A program made the position numbers and the translations under genes. Below, in pieces: positions 47,051-58,224 of a stretch of 64,000 bases of DNA. Within the stretch, counting starts at the first letter, position 1. The number at the start of each line of letters is the position of its first letter. The notes under the pieces are model-generated. The model was not told the origin of the DNA and did no database searches. It saw only the letters and a program-made list of their open reading frames with translations. This stretch comes from Hydrangea macrophylla (lineage: Eukaryota; Streptophyta; Magnoliopsida; Cornales; Hydrangeaceae), in assembly GCA_033977485.1 (NCBI GenBank), contig CM066998.1, forward strand, positions 31,683,501 to 31,747,500. Direction: 5' to 3'.

Positions 47051-48640
47051 TGTGAAATGACACATTGTCATTAACCTCGATGTCTTCAAAATTGATATCG
47101 TGGCTCGAATTGTGAGCACACTTCCTCAACATGCTAATGTGAAAGACATTGTGCACTCCTGACATCTTAGGAGGCAACGCGAGTATGTAGGCAACCTTTC
47201 CTACATGCTCGAGGATTTCAAATGGTCAATGAAACACAGTGCTAGCTTTCCTTTCTTTTGTCCAAATCTAAGAACTCCTCACACCGGAGATACCTTAAGT
47301 AGCACATGATCTCCAACACTGAATTCCATACTTCTGTGGCATTTATCTACGTAGTTCTTGTGTCTACTCTACTACGCTATTTGCATCCTTTCTTTCACGA
47401 TCTTGAACTTCTCATTAGTTTCCTAAACTAATTCAGGTCCAAGTAGTTGATTATCTCCAACCTCTGCCCAGCACAAGGGTGATCGGCACGGCCACCCATA
47501 TAATGCCTGAAAGGGTGCCATCCCTATGCTCGAGTGGTGACTATTATTGTACGCAAATTCTACCAGCAATATGTGAGCCTCCCATGAGCTCTCAAAATCA
47601 ATCACACACTCGAAGCATGTCCTTCATTACCTAGTTAACTCGTTCAGTCTATCCATCGGTCTGCAGGTGGAAGGTAGTGCTCAAGTTTAACGAAGTTCCC
47701 AAAGCTGACTGTAAACTCTTCTAGAATTCTACAGTAAATCTTGAATCCCAGTTGAATACAATAGAGACTAGTGCACCGTGCAGTTGTATGACTTGTTGTA
47801 TATACATATGGCTCAAACACTCGACCGGGTATGGCATACTATAAGCTATGACATGTGCTGATTTGGTAAGTCGGTTCACAACTACCCAAATAACATCGTG
47901 GTTTTATTGTGACCTCGATAAACCTACCACGAAGTCCTAGGTTATGTGTTCCCACTTCCATTCAGGAACTGGCAATGGTTGGAAAAGTCCGGGTGGTTTT
48001 TGGTGTTCTGCTTTCACTTGCTTACATGTAAGACATTGAGACACGTGCTCAGCAATTTCTCGTTTCATCCTTTCCCACAAGAAGTTACTTTTCAAATCTT
48101 TATACATCTTTGTACCTCTTGGGTGGATAATTATACGTGACTTATGAGCTTCGTCTAGTATATCTAGGGGTGTTCACGAGCCGGGTGAGTCGGGTTTGAC
48201 CTCCATACATTCATCCACCCGTATCCCTATCGGGTTGAGCATATACCACCTGTCATTCATCCGAATGGTTAGGTGAAACTGACTCATTGGTTTTAGTTAG
48301 AGTCAGGTCAATTTCGGGTTTGACCCGATAGAGGCTGAAAGTCTAAAGCAATCTCTCATCTAATACCAAAAATTATGAAAAGAGAAAGCGAAAGAACTAA
48401 ATAGATTATGCTCTACAAGAATATGAAATATAGATTCATATATGGTCAAATTTAAATCTAAAGCCATTAGATATAGGGGAGTCAGGTCTCGGGTTTATTT
48501 GATCACCTCTATGTATATCCATTCTGAGATCATCTCCATCCGGCACACAGAGTCTACCTCTGCATATGAGTGTTGCGTGTGCACCAATACTCCAATTCTC
48601 AAGTTCTTTTATTGTATTGCTTGCGAACCACTCCTGAAGT
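47051..48640 (-). pseudogene. Chromovirus integrase, broken
   Basis: Readable pieces on the minus strand, from the N-terminus: the zinc module (TCKQVKAE and HPRGTKMYKDLK at about 48020-48150), the core (FVVGL at about 47930, a VVNRLTKSAH segment, an LHGALVSI stretch near 47780), [21 protein letters not shown] (about 47500-47560) and the C-terminal part. Several stops and shifts interrupt it. A hAT-type MITE (48165-48511) sits inside the zinc-module region, and removing it together with one target copy rejoins the text. Normal role: joining element cDNA to host DNA. Confidence 0.85.
48165..48511. mobile_element. hAT-type MITE inside chromovirus integrase
   Basis: Ends TAGGGGTGTTCA and the inverse of TAGAGGTGATCA are flanked by AGTATATC (48157-48164) and TGTATATC (48512-48519), an 8-bp duplication with one change. 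The 347-bp interior carries CGGGTTTGACC-type repeats. The end TAGGGGTG is shared with the MITE at 15175-15371, so both belong to related hAT families. Confidence 0.85.
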
Positions 48641-48819
48641 CCTTCATTATTCTTCTATGACTCCAAAATACGATTGATGAGGGTTGGTTGCACCATGAGA
48701 CATCCAAAGTGTCGTACTTCACTTAGATTTGAGGACTGAATATCGGATTCAGCTAAAGGTTCCAACGCTTGCCACTCCTTGACTATAAGAAAAGCTACTA
48801 TATCCTCTAGGGTTTTTGA

Positions 48820-49340
48820 CTCAACGCAACGGTCACTACATTTGCCTTTCTAGGGTGATATTGCAACATGAAATCTTATTCCTTTAACAATTCCATCCAA
48901 CGTCGTTGCCTCATGTTCAACTCCCTTTGAGAGAACAAGTATCTCAGACTCTTGTGATCCAAAAATAGATCAAGCTTTTCTTCTCACCATAGAGGTAATG
49001 CCTCTAAATCTTAAGTGCAAAGAAAATCGCAGCTATCTCAAGGTCATGCATCTGATAATTTAACTCATAGGGTTTCAATCGTCGCAATCCATATGCAAGA
49101 TTACTTTCCCATCTTGCATCAGAACACATCCGTGTCCTTAGTGTGATGTGTCGCTATAAATAGTGAACTGCTTACCGCTCTTGGGTATCACAAGCACTGG
49201 CGCAGTGGTCAATCTTTTCTTCAATTCTTGGAATGCGCATTCATGCTTGTTACCCTATTCAAACTTCAAATCCTTCTTTGTGTTCTCGATAAGAGGAGTT
49301 GCAATCTTGAAGAATCCTTCCATGAATCTCTAATAGTATC
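48820..49340 (-). pseudogene. Chromovirus RNase H, broken
   Basis: The minus strand reads DHKSLRYLFSQRELNMRQRRWMELLKE (about 48890-48970) and a HPRKANVV segment (about 48835). Upstream is YASR- and MQDGK-like text near 49085-49125. These are the family's RNase H landmarks, which degrade the RNA strand of the hybrid. In-frame stops occur. Confidence 0.8.
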
Positions 49341-49360
49341 TAGCTAAACCAATAAAACTT

Positions 49361-50000
49361 CTAGCTTCTGTTGCGATGGTTGGTACATTCCAATCCAAAA
49401 ATTGCGTCTGTCTTTGACGAGTCCACGACTATTCTATCTCGTGATACAACATGTCTTAGAAACTTGACTTCTTTGAGCCAGAACTCGCACTTGCTGAACT
49501 TTGCATACAATTGGTTATCACGGAGGGTCTGTAGTGTGATTCTTACATGTTCATCATGTTTAGCCTCGTTCCTTGAGTAGATCAGAACATCATCTATGAA
49601 CACAATAATGAACTGGTCCAGGTCTAAATGCTCTGTTTATTTTGTCCATAAATACAGCTGGGGCATTGGTTAGTCCAAATGATATAACCAAGAATTCATA
49701 GTGCCTATATCTTGTCCTAAAAGAAGTTTTCAAAATACCCTCAGCTCGAACCAATAGTTGGTGATATCCCGAACATAGATCAATCTTCGAGAAAGTCATT
49801 GCTCATTGTAGTTGATCAAATTGATCGTCAATTCTAGGGAGTGGGCACTTATTCTTAATTGTGACCTTGTTAAGCTCCCTATAGTCGATACAAAGTCATT
49901 GAGCTATGTCCTTTTTCTTAACAAGTAGCACTGGCACTCTCTAAGGCAACGTTCTTGGTCAAATAAACTTGAGGTCCTCCAACTCCTAGACTTGCTTCTT
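49361..50000 (-). pseudogene. Chromovirus reverse transcriptase, broken
   Basis: The piece 49590-49799 has [12 protein letters not shown] (catalytic Asp), [20 protein letters not shown] and [11 protein letters not shown]. The piece 49361-49603 has FIDDVLIYS (the catalytic DD pair) and [22 protein letters not shown]. They are in different frames with a shift near 49595. It would copy element RNA into DNA. The order and motifs are those of Ty3/gypsy RT. Confidence 0.9.
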
Positions 50001-50194
50001 CAATTCTTACGTCTTTGTTGGGGCTATCCAATAGGGAGCCTTTGATAACGGTAAAGTGCCGGGTACTAACTCAATATAGAAGTCACTCCCCCGTTTATGT
50101 GGCAATCCCAAGATATTTCAAAACACGTCCTCAAAGTCTCAGACTATAAGAATCTATGCGACAGTGAGTTCCAAACTCAAGCTCTTGATAGCTG

Positions 50195-50600
50195 CTAAAT
50201 GGCTGGTGAAAAAAGCATCACTAGAGGAAATACTGAAAAGGTAATCATCTTATTGGCATAATCAAACTTGGCATGATACTTCGTGAGCCAATCGATTCCT
50301 AAGATGATGTCAAATTCCTTCATTGACAAAACGACTAGATCTGCAGGAAGGATCCTATCCTCAAGGGTTAAGGTACAGTCCTTGCACACTTTTCCTAATC
50401 TTACGATTATTCCAAAAGGTGATACCGCATTTAGGACTACATCAAGTGCCTAGGGTATTAAACCTAAAAATTTAACAATTCAGATAGCAATAAACGAGTT
50501 CGAAGCACCGGTATCGAATAAAACTTTAACTCGAGTGCTGAATAATGTAAGAGTACCTTCCATATTTTGCTACTCAACTTCATTATATCTCGAGTCCTCT
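50195..50600 (-). pseudogene. Chromovirus aspartic protease end, broken
   Basis: LVVLSMKEFDIILGIDWLTKYHAKFDY is the conserved C-terminal part of the gypsy protease (the ILGMDWL region). The active-site part, expected near 50500-50560, is degraded, with stops on both sides. Confidence 0.85.
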
Positions 50601-50637
50601 AGGTTGATAGCATTCAAATGAGTCTGTCCTATTTATC

Positions 50638-51697
50638 TTGAGCAGCTGGTCCTTGGTATGCCCAACGGGGCGCACTACAGTTCTTGCTTATGTGGCCGGG
50701 CTTACTGCAGTTATAGCAGACAACTTTCGGACGAATATAGTTCTTTGCAGCTCGGTAGTCCTTTGCCAAGTGACCAGGTTTTTTGCAGTTGAACCATCCA
50801 CTGGTATTGCCTCCAGTGGCAGTAGATAGTCCTTGCAGGAGAGGTGCTTGGGTTATAGCATAGTGGTTTTGGGGAAATACGGGTAGTGGCTTCCTTTCAC
50901 CAGTCCAATTATACTTGTTCCCTTTGAATTACATCAGAGGTCTCGGTCCTTAGTTACTTTTGGGTTGTGGTCGATTCCCAAAGCGTCTCTGCTCTCGATC
51001 ATTTATATCCTCATGGCCATTTTCCATGCCTACCATAGCTTTAAAAGTCTGACCTTGATGATTTAGAGTCATTCGTTGAAGTGGCAATGAGAGGCCTTGG
51101 TGGTATTGTTGGTTCTACTTCTCTAGGGTATCAATCATATGAAAGGAAAATCGGGACAACCGTTCAAACTACATCGTATATTTCCTTATGGTACGATTCC
51201 CCTGCCTCAACTCAATGAACTATCTCCCCTTTCTGTTCCTCTCTATCTAAGGAAAGTAGTTTTCCAAATACAGCCCCTTAAACATGATCTAGGGCATTCT
51301 CCCGGCCGTATCTTCTCCTATAATTGCCTTCTTCGATTCCCACCAATCGGTCACCGCATAAGTCAACTGGAATGTAGCCAATCAGTGTTTCTCTATCTCG
51401 TTACATCCCAAGGTATCGAAGATTGCTTCCATATCTCAGAGACACTATTCCGATTGCCATGGCTCAATGTTCCAATCAAACTTCTCTGAACAAAAATGAT
51501 GAAAGCGCTCCACTATTTGAACATTGGCCTAGGAGGTGGCCCATGGTTATTATCGTGGTTTACGTTAGGGTAGTTGATTCGTTCCATCTTACGCACGAAA
51601 GGCTTCAAATAATCTAGTCAGAGTAGCAACTTATGGTGCTAGTGGTGCATCCTTAATTTGTGCTTGACAGTTCTGGGTAGGTGGTTTCCCTGCCATC
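50638..51697 (-). pseudogene. Chromovirus gag with two zinc knuckles, broken
   Basis: A minus-strand ATG near 51696 starts MAGKPPTQNC. The body down to about 50900 shows scattered gag-like text with many stops. Near the end are two knuckles: [14 protein letters not shown] (about 50685-50725, complete CCHC) and [13 protein letters not shown] (about 50755-50800, where the first and last Cys have changed). Knuckles bind element RNA during packaging. Confidence 0.8.
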
Positions 51698-51938
51698 GAT
51701 GTAGTATGGTTGGGTACCTATACAGACATCCATTGGTTAGTCGTGAATCCAAAAATAAGTATAGAAAGTAATTCGTAACTAAACATAATATTTATAACTA
51801 TTATCACATTAATAGTAATGAAAACTCCATACGGACAATCTCCAAAGCATTACTTAGAGTCAACCTATCTCAAAGATTCTTAAGGTTCAAAACTCAAGAA
51901 ATGTTGGACAATTGGTGTACGCGACAACTAAATCTAGA

Positions 51939-51975
51939 GCTCTGACACCAAAAATCCTATCATGCCCTGTGATCT
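51939..51975 (-). other. Chromovirus primer site and 18-bp stub of its 5' LTR
   Basis: The minus strand reads TGGTGTCAGAGC (51939-51950), an iMet-type primer site with one change. Outside it the LTR stub TATCATGCCC (51958 onward) matches the left LTR start TGTCACGCCC with two transitions in these ten bases and a third just after. At 51976 another LTR begins, so the 5' LTR was split by insertion; GATCT (51971-51975) would be the target copy. Confidence 0.75.
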
Positions 51976-53294
51976 TGTCAGAATCAAGATATAAAAAGTA
52001 TTCTTTACTTTTCAAAAGATTTGCAGTGTGGAAGTAAAGGTCGAACCCACAGAGATTGATTAACTACCGTGTTTTAATCTTAAAACCTAAATCTAATTAA
52101 TTATAAAAATGGATTTTGATTTGAATTTAATTAAACTAATAACAATAAAACTAAATCTAAACTATGAAAGCAATTAAAAGTGTTTTAAATAATGTTTAAG
52201 GGAACCTAGGATTGCAAATCCACCACTAGCTTCATAATAGGAATATTTATGAATTACTTTAGCTTATTACGTTGGATGATAATGGGGAATTGTAGCTACA
52301 AGCCCAATTCCTCCGACAAGAAGATATTCATGGTTCAAGCACCAACATAATCCATCTTCGGTTAGCACGAATTATCCCACACTAAACTAGGGTTGTGATC
52401 TAATCCGTCTAATCTAGGCATGGACTATTCGGATACTTGATAGCACGAATCAATTAAGCACCATCACATGTAAACAATCTAAACAAGCACAGCAAGCATA
52501 GATCGTTGAGCACATCACAGTCAAAATAGACCTAAGACAAGAATAAATTCTGAAAGTAATGATTTAATCACTAGAAGTACGATTTATTTATAAAAATCCT
52601 CTAAACATGTGACTGTCATCCATACATAATAAACATAAAATAAAAACATAAATAAAACTCTATTACTTGTCTAGGGCTTCATTGAAACCCTAGATCTATG
52701 ATCTAGCCGTCCATGGAAGTGATAGATGGCAAGTAGTTGATGGAGGAGGCCATGAAAACCCTTGGTCTTCTTCTTCTTCTCCTTGCTTCCCTCCCTTCAA
52801 TGGCTGGAAGTATGGTTGTAGAATGTGTGTATAATAGTTGCCAATAATATCTAACCCTTTAATTGTAACAAAATAGGGTATATATAGATTCACAACAAGT
52901 TTTGGAAGCCTTCCCAACCCGAAACGAACTGAAACTGATGTAATTTACAGTTTAGACGTCGTTCAGCAGTTTCGTTTGCACAGGAGTCTTCAGTACACTG
53001 AAATACGCAACTTTAGTTTTTACACATATCGCGCGAGCGCGACATTTGGTACTTCGGGCGCGCGGATCGCGCGAGCGATTCTCGGATTTTCGCGCCCGCG
53101 GGTCACGCGCGCGACTTGGCTTTTTCAGCTTCTTTTCTTCTGCTTTTTCACCCTGTTTATCCTGGTTTAGGTGATTTCTTCCAAAACCTGTCAGAAAATA
53201 GAAAACGAAGTAAAAATATAAAAAAACAGGATAAAAAGGTACTAACAGATGCTCGTTAAGGCGTATAATTAGGATTAGTTCTCTCCCGATCACA
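51976..53294 (-). repeat. LTR of minus-strand gypsy-like element E3
   Basis: On the plus strand it runs TGTCAGAATC to CTCCCGATCA (1319 bp), with a polypurine tract (GTTTGGGGGTG on the minus strand) directly outside its start. A TATA box is at 52879-52886 (minus strand). The U5 end repeats 12838-13213. A CpG-dense patch lies at 53026-53120, upstream of the TATA box in element orientation. Confidence 0.8.
53026..53120. repeat. CpG-dense patch in E3 LTR (TCGCGCGAGCG)
   Basis: ATCGCGCGAGCGCGA, GGGCGCGCGGATCGCGCGAGCGA, TCGCGCCCGCGGG and CACGCGCGCGA follow one another within 95 bp of otherwise AT-rich DNA. Many are self-complementary. A relative lies at 55485-55705. Confidence 0.85.
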
Positions 53295-53332
53295 CCCCCA
53301 AACCTACATTTTGCTAGTCCTCGAGCAAAACT
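53295..53332 (-). other. E3 terminal polypurine tract with preceding hairpin
   Basis: In minus orientation arms TTTTGCT and AGCAAAA (53326-53332 and 53311-53317) enclose CGAGGACT. Nine bases later the G-run (53297-53301) starts, and the LTR follows at 53294. Confidence 0.75.
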
Positions 53333-55058
53333 AAAATAAAAACTAACTACTAATAAAAATCTATTCCATTTTCGTATGGATCACGATTGCATTTAGCGTA
53401 TGCAACAAGCCTTTTAAACCTCTAGGTGTCCCTAGTCGGACGAGTAAAGTCTCGTGAGGGTTCTCGTCAACAAGTCACCCACAACCATCTTTATTAACTT
53501 AAAAAAACTTAAAAAGTTTAATTAAATACTTAAAACTAATAAACAATACTCCTTATTATAAAAAAATGATTCGAAATAGAATAATGAACAAGAAGAAACG
53601 TAATCAAACGTTCACCTATATCATGAGAAACAATCAAGTGCATGCAATGTACGAATCAATAGAGTTTCTCACACAATTGCACGTGTGTGATGTTGTAGTC
53701 AAATGAACACGCGCATGTCATGAACTTGGAATATAACTCGGATGACCATCTAACTATGCTTCGACTACGAATCTCACAATGTTAATTACACTCTCAAATG
53801 AAACACTCAGAAACATGTGTAATTTTTCTAATATATGTGAGTAAAGGAAATATATTTTCAAAACAAGATACCGCCCACATATAACTCGGAAAAGATGCAT
53901 GACACGAAAGAATAGTAGTCTCATGGATAGGATGCCAACAATCAAGAAAAATTAATCATTACCATGTTTTAATCCCCCTCCCATCATTTATATATCCAAA
54001 CCATGTTTCCTAGGATCAAATAGGACTTTTCAAAGGTTGTAACGTGGCTCAGATAATGAAAAAGGATAGAACGGATATATCAAGTAGTTTCAGAATGGCA
54101 TTGTAAGGCATGTTCGATTTCTTTCATTCTTCTTCTACAAACTTTCATCTTTTTCTTTCTCTTCATTCCTTTTCATTCATTTTTATTCTTTTCTCTCGTT
54201 TTTCATTTTTTTTTTCAACCTTCCTCTTCTATATTATGTTTCTTTTCCTTTTTCTTTTCTTGCTTCTCAAATGATTATTCATCGAATACCAAGCAACTAC
54301 CCTAATAGCATCTTATTTTCTTCTTCTCAATCAACACATCGCCTTAATACTACTAAAAGTTGATCACTCTTCCAGTGGTATACTCCAAGTTGATCAAGTT
54401 GAAGCTTTTAAAGAGGATAATGGTGAACAAAGAAAAAAAAACATCGTAACGGCTCAACGGGCGAACTACGGAAATTTTAATCTTTTATCGGTCAGCAGTA
54501 AACAAAGAGGGCCTAAAATCATTTCCTAGGGTAATACGGTTCTTCAATGTTTACAACGGAAGATTATTTAGCATGGTAACAAATATTTTAACTTGACTAT
54601 TAACCAAGACAAGAATAATGAGACTAAACAACAAGTAGATGTGCTATTTCAATGAAATTCGACAAACACAATACGTATTTATAACCCTCTAAAAAGAAAA
54701 GATAGGCTCAAAAGCTCACCGGGTCTAGTCTTCACCTTGTGTTATCTAGAAATCTGAATCATATTATAGTTCACATCAAACATGTATTCCAGCGACTACG
54801 TGCAGTGCATAAGTTTATGTGCAAATCTATGATATAAAACTACGATTCAAACAATACATAACTTAAAACGTCATATCATAACTTCAGCAAATGTTTAATC
54901 ACATCTTCCCTTGTTTACCATTCTATAACAATTCAAAGTTCTCTATCAAAAAGTATCAAATTGATATTGCAAAAACGTCGGTCACATCGTTTATTTAAAC
55001 ACACTTATTGAAATATTTTAAAATTTTGCATAAACTAATGTGCATGTGTGAGTGCATA
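53333..55058. other. E3 interior, non-coding
   Basis: No gene. Phrases such as the inverse of CTACTTGATATATCCG and a TTTTCTTT-rich stretch (54115-54265) occur. Open frames are short and AT-driven. Confidence 0.5.
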
Positions 55059-55094
55059 CCCCCAAACCTAAACCTTTCATTGTCCCCAATGAAA
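55059..55094 (-). other. E3 inner hairpin and G-tract
   Basis: In minus orientation TTTCATTG-GGGA-CAATGAAA (55094 down to 55075) is followed after 11 bases by GGGGG (55063-55059). The plus-strand E2 element has the counterpart at 62723-62757. Confidence 0.85.
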
Positions 55095-55484
55095 CAATAA
55101 AATGAAAGAAAGGATAGTAGGTAAGAAAGGAACGATAGTACCTTAGTTTCGGCAATGACAAACAGGTAAATGTATAAGAATATGGCGATAAAGTTCAATT
55201 GCTCCAAATGGAACCACCTGTTAATACTAGATAAAAAAAAACTAACAAAAGAATATTAAAAGTAAATGAAACCTAAATATGGAATATAAATCTAAAAACT
55301 AAGCTAAACTAAACTAAACGAGCAAATGGAAAAAAAAAAATAAAACAAAAAAGTATAAATGTAACAAGGAAAACAACGAACACGAACTAAACTGAACAAC
55401 ATAAACAAAAACATAAAAGAAACACAAATAAAATAGGTAGGGGGAAGGATATAGAAAACAAAAGGGAAAAAACAGGAAAGTGGG

Positions 55485-55705
55485 GAATCGCGCGAGCGGG
55501 CATCGAGCGCGCGAATTCCCAATATATATATATTTTTTTTAATTCTCGCGCCCGCGAGCTACCTCGCGGCCGCGACATCAGGCGCGAGGAGAACCTGAGG
55601 GCTCATATAAAGAAAACGAAAGAAAAAACACTAAGGCACATTCTCGCGCCAGCAGGCCGCGCGAGCGACGTCTCGCGCGAGCGTGCCGCGCGCGCGATTT
55701 GGGTT
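55485..55705. repeat. Second CpG-dense patch in E3 interior
   Basis: TCGCGCGAGCGGGC, CGAGCGCGCGAATT, CTCGCGCCCGCGAGC, CTCGCGGCCGCGA, CGCGCGAGCGACG, CTCGCGCGAGCG and CCGCGCGCGCGAT occur in 220 bp. The words are the same as in the LTR patch at 53026-53120. Confidence 0.85.
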
Positions 55706-55907
55706 ATTTTCATTTTTTTACTAAAATTATGTATGTAATATTAAAATAATTTAATTCCAACCCTCAAACCTATCCAGAATGTCCAAAACAGACTCAAACA
55801 GACTCAAAAACGACCAAAAATAAGAAAAACGAACGAAATAAAGCTTGGGTTGCCTCCCAAGAAGCGCTACCTTTTACGTCTTCAGCTAGACCGTTCTAGC
55901 TCAAGAC

Positions 55908-56225
55908 TTACGGAGGTTGAAAATCAGACTTCGTACCCCTAAGAATATCAGGTAGAGCTCGGTGGTAAGCAGAAACTACGTCGCTTCGAATTAATTCAAG
56001 CGACAGTTTGTCAGTATATTCAAATCGATTTCTTACCTTCCGAGTAGAGTCAGCATTAGGGTCCGAAGTATTAGGGTTCATCCAGTCATTATCCACTATA
56101 TCTTTTTCGTTACTCACATTTATTTCTTTGGTAGGCTCAATATTCCGTCTTACCTCACCTTCCGCCTCACATAGGTTATCTTGAATATCCTCTTTTCTGT
56201 TAGCTGCTATCAAGCGATGATACAT
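55908..56225 (-). CDS. Short ORF of element E3, function unknown
   Basis: This is a 105-codon frame, MYHRLIAANRKEDIQ to LRGTKSDFQPP. It is acidic and rich in Asn/Asp, with no motif that I recognise. It is followed (minus strand) by GCGCTTCTTGGGAGGCAACC, a phrase I associate with the end of coding regions in large gypsy-like elements, so it may be the 3' end of a longer protein whose start is lost. There is no evidence that it is expressed. Confidence 0.35.
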   Translation of the reverse strand: MYHRLIAANRKEDIQDNLCEAEGEVRRNIEPTKEINVSNEKDIVDNDWMNPNTSDPNADSTRKVRNRFEYTDKLSLELIRSDVVSAYHRALPDILRGTKSDFQPP

Positions 56226-56339
56226 TCATTTTAATCTCATCCTTTTATGAATTAAATTCCCGCGTTTTTTCTAGCTTCACTAAGATGAATGCATATGTTG
56301 ACCATTCTAGTATCCAATGTCCATTTGCACGTTGTAATA

Positions 56340-57807
56340 GCTATGTTGAAAAACTAAATAAGAGTTAATACGACTGTTATGCTTTAAGGAATAAGTAGTG
56401 GAAACTAGTTACGTTTAGTGAGTTGTTGAACCCAATCTTCAATTCTGAGGGACTTATCACAATTAATTCGAATTGTTTTTTCTTGAACACATTTTAAATT
56501 CGTTGAATAGTCTCTAATTCTTCATTTGGGCTGTTTATTAGAGGAGAACGTTCAGGATTTACCAACTAAACTCAATGAACACTGAAGTGCTAAAGCTAAG
56601 AAGTTAAGAAAATGATTTAAGCCATCGTTATTCACTCCTTTTTTTTTTCTTTTCTTATACATGTATCAACATCCAAGAATCTTTAACCCCACACCGATTA
56701 AATATTGCCAATATGAAAACCTGGAACCCCTCGTCTTATACTTTAACCTCTATAAACTCGATTGCACATCCAATGTGATTAAAACTGTTGAAGTATGAGA
56801 CAAGAAAGGAGTAGTTGTGGGAGTGGTTATTTAAAAAAAAAAAAAAAGAGAAAAGGAAAAGAGAAAAGAAAGAAAGAAAAAGAAGTGAAGAGAAATAAAC
56901 ATATATGAAAATAGAGGATGGTTGGAATAAAGAACAAATAAACTAGTCTCCATCACATGCTAAGGATGTGCAAATCTAGCCTCTCTTATCTATATCCTGC
57001 TAAATAAAGGCCGAGAAGTCAAAGTCTTAATGATTTTTAACGACTTAGTTTGAATATGAACGTGTAATTTGAGTTATCCACGGTATTTCGCTCCTCTAGT
57101 AAATAGTATTCTTTTCATGAGACTATAAACTCTAAAATGTTCGTCTTTTATAGAGTAGGGTATGAAAGCATTAGTATCAAAAAAAAAAAATCACTCCCAT
57201 CAAAGCTTTCGTACCTTGTGCGATCATTATTAAACCAGTTTCTGTGAGATGTTCATTTTTGAGTGTGATGCCATGTGAGAATTGAGTTGAAACTACAAAT
57301 TCCAAAGGTATGATAGTTTAAACAACTCTAAATTAAGTTGGATGCATAGATGTTACCTTCACACACACAAGGATACATGGATGTAATGCATGTGTATATT
57401 TATCTGGGTGACATAAGGAACATGTGGATTTCTTTCATGGTTGGTATGAGGGTGATTTGTTTTGTAGAGCTAAATTGATAGTCGAATGAAAGGGACTGTT
57501 TAAAAGTTATTCTATATCTTCTTCAGCATAAAATTGGAGAATTTTGTGGGCACATTCACTGCAAACCCTCACGAGACAACACTCGTCCACTAGGGGAAAC
57601 CTAGGGGTTTAACGGCTTGTTGCATTTGCTAAATGCAACCGCGATTCCTGCGAAAGTGAGTTAGGCAATTTCTCTTTCTATTTAGATGAGTTTGTTTTAG
57701 TTTTAATTTATTTTTTGTTTTGTTTATTCTAGTCGTTGTAGTAGTAGTTAGCTTGTTTTTGTTTTCGCTTCATTGCTAGGGACTAGCAAGTCGCTAGTTG
57801 GGGGTTG
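56340..57807 (+). mobile_element. Element E1: 3' interior of a gypsy-like element
   Basis: This non-coding plus-strand stretch is homologous to 63100-64000: AGAGAACGTTCAGGATTTACC occurs at about 56543 and 63247, and TCCACGGTAT, TCGCTC and ATGAGACT follow in the same order in both. It ends in a hairpin, a G-tract and the LTR start at 57808. The 5' part is missing, as the minus-strand E3 abuts it. A-rich runs lie at 56830-56890. Confidence 0.8.
57773..57807 (+). other. E1 terminal hairpin and polypurine tract
   Basis: TTGCTAG-GGA-CTAGCAA (57773-57789) is a perfect 7-bp stem with a 3-nt loop. Ten bases later GGGGG (57800-57804) leads to the LTR start TGACAAGC at 57808. Confidence 0.82.
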
Positions 57808-58049
57808 TGACAAGCGGGGGTATTTGTAAAATACAACCGCGCTAAAAGAGGAAAACACGCTAATTTAGTTCACAATTCCCTCATACATCTGCAGTTTGGA
57901 TTACAATGCCAGTTTCTACACATTATGATTAATCTATGATAAGTTGTGTGTTTTAGCTGTGATTTGTGCAGATTATTGTCTCTGTGTGAATAATTGAAGG
58001 AGCAGGATAAAAGGGAGTGCTTAGCTTTAATGAAGTTAACTCAAAGCTG

Positions 58050-58224
58050 AAAATTGAAGTTCGAGCGATCGAAGTCCTCTCAACCGATCGAGACTTTGAT
58101 CGATCTAAGATGTTTCAAGCGATCTAAGATTCCAAAAGTTCGATCGATCATGCCTTTTATCATAATACGCGCACGCAGCAGAAGACAGAGTTTTAACCCT
58201 AGCATTAGGCCTCTAGTATATATA
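58050..58224 (+). promoter_or_regulatory. U3 palindrome cluster and TATA box, cassette 1
   Basis: GAGCGATCGAAG, CCGATCGAGA, TGATCGATCTAA, AAGCGATCTAAG and TTCGATCGATCA lie between 58060 and 58150. TATATATA (58217-58224) follows about 70 bp later, next to leader-like GAGAGAAAGAGAG (58276 on). Confidence 0.65.

Larger units (their letters stand above)
21781..51975 (-). mobile_element. Ty3/gypsy chromovirus, minus strand, with nested insertions
   Basis: The 3' LTR lies at left, split into 21781-21885 and 44360-46852 by the LARD. The coding interior runs from 51696 (gag) down to 46853. The 5' LTR at right is cut after 18 bp (51958-51975) by the next element. Order gag, protease, RT, RNase H, integrase, chromodomain-like tail identifies a chromovirus. 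Every domain carries stops or frameshifts. The two LTR starts, TGTCACGCCCCG and TATCATGCCCTG, differ by three transitions of the kind caused by deamination of methylated C, which fits an old, silenced copy. The left flank is GATAC, but the expected duplicate on the right is not visible. Confidence 0.9.
51976..56230 (-). mobile_element. Element E3: truncated non-autonomous gypsy-like retroelement
   Basis: The 3' LTR (51976-53294), polypurine tract, long non-coding 3' interior and a short ORF (55908-56225) can be followed. No RT or integrase is seen. The 5' part and 5' LTR are missing or lie elsewhere. Somewhere between about 56230 and 56340 the sequence switches to a plus-strand relative (E1). 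The interior shares its layout with E2: a CATTGGGGACAATG hairpin followed by a G-rich tract. Confidence 0.65.

Noticed and set aside
50638..50829. Plus-strand ORF of 63 codons
   Set aside because: It is the antisense of the chromovirus zinc-knuckle region.
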